This document shows, piece after piece, positions 59,401 through 64,000 of a DNA stretch of 64,000 bases. The notes under the pieces are model-generated. The model was not told the origin of the DNA. It did no database searches and saw only the letters and a list, made by a program, of their open reading frames with translations. The number at the start of each line of letters is the position of its first letter. The first letter of the stretch is position 1. Both the position numbers and the translations under genes were made by a program. Origin of the DNA: Ciona intestinalis (lineage: Eukaryota > Chordata > Ascidiacea > Phlebobranchia > Cionidae). The stretch is taken from positions 717,624 through 781,623 of the forward strand of contig NC_020173.2 in the NCBI RefSeq assembly GCF_000224145.3, in the 5' to 3' direction.

Positions 59401-62067
59401 TCATCGGCTGAACCGATCGAAGGCAGCCCTCGCCCGTTTGCTTGATATTAACCAAGGCAGTAATGACGCGGCTGCTAAAGTTGTTGCAAAGAGTGGACGA
59501 AACCGCAACCATCCAAATGCGATGACAAGCAATGACAGAAAGAGGGTGAGAGTCATATTGAAACTGGCGACGCTAAACGCCACGATTTGCCGCACCACTG
59601 GTATCCAATCCACTGTAGTAATGTAAAGGTTTGATAAGGTCATCAGAACGATGCACACAATGACTAAGAGTGCGCTTATGAATTATGGAAATTTCAATTA
59701 GGAACATTCGCTACACTGACTCACCGAGTGTGGTAATAATATTCGTCATTATAGAAAGACCAACGTACATTAGAATCATTCCAATGAATCTTAGAGCCCA
59801 TGTTAATGTGCTATTTGATGATTCCTCTGACCTAAATATTTGTTCAGCAGATACTGAACCACGATATAGAAAAGCAATGGAATGGCCGTTGTTTGAGGAG
59901 TATGTCGTGAACTTGTCGTCCTTTAACATTGCTACTATGCTCACCTAAATAATCAGAATATGGGATAGTAATGGCAATCGTTTAAAAAGTATATGTTACC
60001 ATGTATTATTCCTTCATGGCGTTTTAACCATTTTCAAGATTTACAAAGAGAAATTTCTTAAACACACTTAGCTTTCAGCTTACAAGTTCAAGTACAAAAA
60101 CAACATGTTTAGAACAAAAAATATTCCCAGATATCCTATGACAGGATAAGTTTGGAATATACAATATCTACTTACCACGTCACGTTTACCAACATGGTTT
60201 GTTTCTCTTGTAACACCGGCACATTGGAATGAGGTCCTTGTGTCACCTACTTCTGGATACAATGGGTCACCACCATGATAGAAATAGTGCTTATGTATGG
60301 TTGCTTTACTAGAATGTTCAGGCACCGGTAGATTATGGATTGTTTTAAACCAATTTATCTTATCTATTAACGTGCCGGATAGCTTTATTCCTTGCGAGGT
60401 CACATATTCAAGTGAATGAGTTGTAGAATCTAAAAAAAAATCTCTGAAACAAAAACATGAGAAAGTTAATATAATTTTAATTAAAAAAGAAAGCCTGGAA
60501 AATATGTTTGGTATACTGTTGTTTTGATGGTAGAACTAAATCTGGTAATAGAGCTGTCTTAGATTTGTATTATGCCTAGAAGAGTTTATATTTTAGATTT
60601 GCTAAGCTAGTTTAATCAACTTTGTTAACAACAACAGGATTTATCTAGAAACAATGCTGGAGTTACATGAGCATATACTATCGCATGCCAAATTGGCAGG
60701 ACATATTAAAAGTACCCTATACGTACAACGTTGTATGCATATTTCAATGAAGCATGAGGCAAAACACTTGAAATATGTGTAAAATACTCGTCTGGTTGTT
60801 TCATGAACAAAATACTGATGTTTATACATTGGCACATTCAGTGCTATTAAAATTCATTCTTTTAAAACCTATAGTTATTGAGAAACAGAACAGATGAAGG
60901 CAATTATCTGACTATTGGAGAAAATGCAGGATTACAGCTGCATGGAATAGGAATATATATGGATTTCCAATACAAATCAATTTTCTGCTCTACTTTTCAC
61001 TGATTAGTGGAAATCCCAATGCAACTTGGTTAATGTCTATATTGCTTAGGGAAATGAATTGAATGTAAAACATTTAAACCTTGGATTAGTATGACCTATT
61101 TCTTCAGCAAAATTCCGACTTTGTGATAAAGTAGATGACCATTCCAAATCATATGTGTATGTTGTCTCTGTCTCAATCTTGTCACCAACATTGGTTTCCT
61201 TGCTTTGTGAATGCTCAATCCACTGATACATTTCAACAGTCCGTTTCAATTTGACGCAGGGCAGTTTTATCTTGTAGTAATCATCTTGAATATCCTTTGT
61301 ACAATAGAGAGCAATATTAAGCATAATTAATATATAAATGTTTCTTGATTATGTTTACATGGCGACACAGCAACACACATATTAGCTTAGGTGTAAAATT
61401 TTATACTTTGTACACCAACAAGGTGCATATGTTATTTCAAGTTTGGTTTTGTTTTCTTTTATAACCCTGACCAATACAAACCTATGCATTGATTAATATG
61501 TACAACATAAATAGATACTTTTAAAATACATTTTTATTATCAAAGAACGTGTTCCATTCTTATTTGTATGGAAACATTTGGTATTAAACAGAGATATTAT
61601 TTACATTTTGAAGTGACTGTTATTAGTAGGGTAGCACTAAAAGACTTGACTATGTTCCAGGAAAAAAATCAATAATCTTACATTTTCTGCTTCAAGTAAG
61701 CCGATGTGATGAACAAGTTTTCCATTGAATTGCCATTTAGATGACATTTCCAGGGAAGCAACGTTGTTTAAACCTTCCTCCAGCATTATTGCCACAGCAA
61801 CTGATCGTCCCTGCAATAGAAAATGCGTGCTGGCCTTTCCAATGAGCTAATAAATTAATAATGCACAGCATTTTACATAGAATGCGAGAACATCTGTTCC
61901 ATACTCAAGCAGGGCATTGCAGCTTGCCTAACCTCGTTATAGTAAAGTAAGATGATTGAAATGAGAAACACACAGATTCCAACTAAAACACCCATACAGC
62001 TGTTACCAACTCTTTCCAAAAATCCCGGTTTATGGCGATAGGTAACTCTTCTGTGCTGGTCCTTCAT
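59401..62067 (-). CDS. TMEM43: TMEM43 (LUMA) inner nuclear membrane protein
   Basis: Six coding exons (transcript order): 61933-62067, 61682-61810, 61080-61294, 60176-60443, 59725-59944, 59401-59612; 1179 nt, 392 residues against 400 in human, phases consistent. The N-terminus KPGFLERVGNSCMGVLVGIC runs into the first membrane helix. The lumenal domain shows GKLVHHIG, KLPCVKLKRTVEMYQWIEH, TYTYDLEW and NFAEEIGHTNP, then PLYPEVGDTRTSF. Three C-terminal helices follow (FIGMILMYVGLSIMTNI, VDWIPVVRQIVAF to TLTLFLSLLVIAFGW, and the last near ATTLAAASLLPWLI). TMEM43 is a four-helix ER and inner nuclear membrane protein that binds emerin and lamins. The first exon begins at acceptor CAG|GTGAACATG, so a 5' UTR or short upstream coding exon exists; the Met at 62067 is the first in frame after it. 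The donor of exon 3 (AG|GTTTAA) is weak. Confidence 0.93.
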
Positions 62068-62073
62068 GTTCAC

Positions 62074-62921
62074 CTGCAAAATAATATCAACCCCATATGA
62101 TACATGTCTCAAGGAACTCCGTTTTAGAACTTAACATACTGTTTTTCACTTATAAGAGTAAAAAAATATGGCCACATACTTACTTTTGATGAAAAGATGT
62201 ATGTTTTTGTATCAATCGTCCATTTGGTACAATAAAGGAACTTATCCTATCTCAATAAAGGAACTTATCCTAATCCTATACAAAACATTACAGGTATATA
62301 ATGCACATGTACAGCAACTACAACCTTAACTACCTTCCTCATAGTTTATATTGCAAGAAATATACATCTAGTAGTTTTTATTTTCAACATTACGCTCATT
62401 TTACACCCAATTCTAAAACCAACTGCACAATAATGGTAAAAGCAATATATGCAACTAAGGAATGGCAGTAAAAATCAACTGTTGACATCAGAACACGAAA
62501 TTCACATGAGTTTATCATCCAATAAAGTAACCTTTCAACCGTTAATAAGTTTATATTGCACGTATTTTATTATTCGGATAATTTTGTGCAAGCAACTAAA
62601 CAAAATCGCACCGTGCCATGATACTTAACTCAAATATATATATATAATTTACAAGACAGAAAGAAATGCATTTTAAGTGCAGAAAAAAATGATGCTTCAT
62701 ACCTTTTTTTGTATAAGGAATGGTCTTTTATACATAATATGTATTTATATGTAACGTTGACGAGTTTTCTAACATACATAGTACCACTACACAGCTAATG
62801 CTTTGATAGCATACAACATTAGGAAAATGAAATTTACGACAATGCAAAAACTAAATGTTTGAAGACATCGACTATATAAAAGTTGAATGAGGAGACGAGG
62901 AATCCACAATTAAGCAACAGC
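62074..62921. other. intergenic DNA between Rab3 and TMEM43
   Basis: Rab3 3' UTR followed by the promoter and possible first exon of TMEM43, both on the minus strand. A minus-strand AATAAA at 62566-62571, about 350 bases after the Rab3 stop, is a candidate poly(A) signal. A short tandem duplication of AATAAAGGAACTTATCCTA lies near 62231-62270. Confidence 0.5.
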
Positions 62922-63584
62922 TCAACAAGCGCAGTTCCCAGCAGCTTGATCTTGATCATTTTCAGTCAGACGTGTGCCTTTGTTGGCATTTCCTAGTGAA
63001 GGATCAGATTCCAGGCTTTCAGACATCTTCACACAAATGAGGTCCACCAGACGTTCGAACACTTGCTTCACATTTACATTATCTTTTGCACTAGTTTCGA
63101 AAAACTCAAATCCAAGTTGATCAGCAAGTTGCTTTCCTCGTTCAGTTGAAATCACTCTTTCGTCCTCCATGTCACATTTGTTGCCAACCAACGTTACTTG
63201 AGCATTATCCCAAGAATACGTTTTAATCTGGGTTGACCAATCTTGAACACTGTTAAAAGATTCTTCATTTGTGATGTCATACATTAAGATAAAGCCCATC
63301 GCCCCTCTGTAATAAGCTGTAGTAATTGTCCTGTAACGCTCTTGTCCAGCGGTGTCCCATATTTGCAGTTTCACTCGTTTGTCTTGCCGAAATACTGTTT
63401 TCACTTTGAAGTCAATCCCCACCGTGGAGACAAATGCACTTGTAAATGAATCATCAGCATATCGAAACAGAAAGGAGGTTTTCCCAACACTGCTGTTACC
63501 AATAATTAACAACTTAAACATGTAGTCAAAATTTTGATCTGCCGCATCTTTTTGCTGCTGTTGGACTGCATTGGAGTTTGCCAT
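62922..63584 (-). CDS. RAB3: Rab3 small GTPase
   Basis: Uninterrupted 220-residue frame, the full length of vertebrate Rab3 proteins. All GTPase motifs are intact: P-loop GNSSVGKTS, switch [13 protein letters not shown], switch [26 protein letters not shown] and [10 protein letters not shown]. The [20 protein letters not shown] start and [12 protein letters not shown] segment are Rab3 subfamily features, and the C-terminus NCAC is a CxC double-prenylation site. Rab3 controls docking and priming of secretory and synaptic vesicles. The lack of introns is notable, since vertebrate RAB3 genes have several. Which vertebrate paralogue it matches is not meaningful without a tree. Confidence 0.95.
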   Translation of the reverse strand: MANSNAVQQQQKDAADQNFDYMFKLLIIGNSSVGKTSFLFRYADDSFTSAFVSTVGIDFKVKTVFRQDKRVKLQIWDTAGQERYRTITTAYYRGAMGFILMYDITNEESFNSVQDWSTQIKTYSWDNAQVTLVGNKCDMEDERVISTERGKQLADQLGFEFFETSAKDNVNVKQVFERLVDLICVKMSESLESDPSLGNANKGTRLTENDQDQAAGNCAC

Positions 63585-64000
63585 ATTCGTACTATTACAC
63601 GCTTGCTAAAAAACACAAAGTCTGAACCAGTTTAAGAATGTGTACGCCCCCTGTACAAATATTCCGTGAATGAATGAATGTTAAACAATAGCGTCCACGG
63701 CAAAGCTGGCTGTTGAAACGATGATTAATGCTTTGTTGAGTGGTGAAGCGTTGCAGCCGAGTTTTTAATTTATCAAACAGTACAGCAGCTGTTGTATAAG
63801 AAGTAAACCTAACTTTTCTTTTAAAATAAAAAGGAAAAATTAAAATTTCCGAATAACAATTGTAGAAAGATTAATTATTAATTAGATATTTCCTCCTTTA
63901 ATGATAATGGCAGTGCAAATTTAAGGTAAACAATATTGAGTTTTATTAATTACAAAATTCAGCTAACCCAATTCACAATTTATATTGACAATTTAAGTGG
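63585..64000. other. Rab3 upstream region
   Basis: AT-rich DNA upstream of the Rab3 start. A GC-richer stretch at 63640-63750 is the likely promoter or 5' UTR. Nothing else recognised. Confidence 0.4.

Overview
The window looks like nuclear DNA of a tunicate, most likely Ciona intestinalis (type A, C. robusta) or a close relative. The grounds are AT-rich DNA, compact genes with many short introns, chordate-type genes (troponin C, Rab3, TMEM43, SLC39A13, JMJD7), a troponin C gene with two alternative third exons as described in ascidians, and dense copies of a TA-flanked MITE and a tRNA-derived SINE resembling the Ciona repeats Cimi-1 and Cics-1. Species and repeat names are from memory, not from a search. 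Three runs of N (19295-19344, 32293-32342, 51269-51699) are assembly gaps.

Layout. 1-6980: no convincing protein gene, but one strong 70-nt hairpin near 5441-5510. 7013-17320 (+): a secreted protein with about 29 thrombospondin type-1 repeats, 31 coding exons, 1645 residues. 19839-33799 (-): a 21-exon, 886-residue GH63-like glucosidase of the type best known from bacteria and fungi (yeast YMR196W type). Inside its ninth intron, on the other strand, lies a 6-exon single-pass membrane protein gene (26685-29084). 34144-35070 (-): intronless JMJD7. 41359-42372 (-): a glycogen-targeting PP1 regulatory subunit (PPP1R3 family) with an uninterrupted CDS. 45416-49815 (+): zinc transporter ZIP13 (SLC39A13), 8 exons. 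53952-56005 (+): a small membrane protein with three PPxY motifs. 56631-58596 (+): troponin C with mutually exclusive exons. 59401-62067 (-): TMEM43. 62922-63584 (-): intronless Rab3.

All exon joins were worked out by eye. In every multi-exon gene the exon lengths sum to a multiple of three and the phases match at every join, which is good internal support. Three introns start with GC instead of GT: two in the thrombospondin-repeat gene and one in troponin C, where the GC donor is the one that must choose between the two alternative exons.

The genes do not form one pathway. The possible links are local: JMJD7 and the GH63 gene are head-to-tail with about 345 bp between coding regions, and two separate genes encode single-pass membrane proteins with PPxY or LPxY tails that could recruit NEDD4-type ubiquitin ligases. 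At least 15 MITE copies, SINE fragments, one 450-bp hAT-like element with a perfect 8-bp target duplication and one 140-bp inverted-repeat element fill introns and intergenic DNA.
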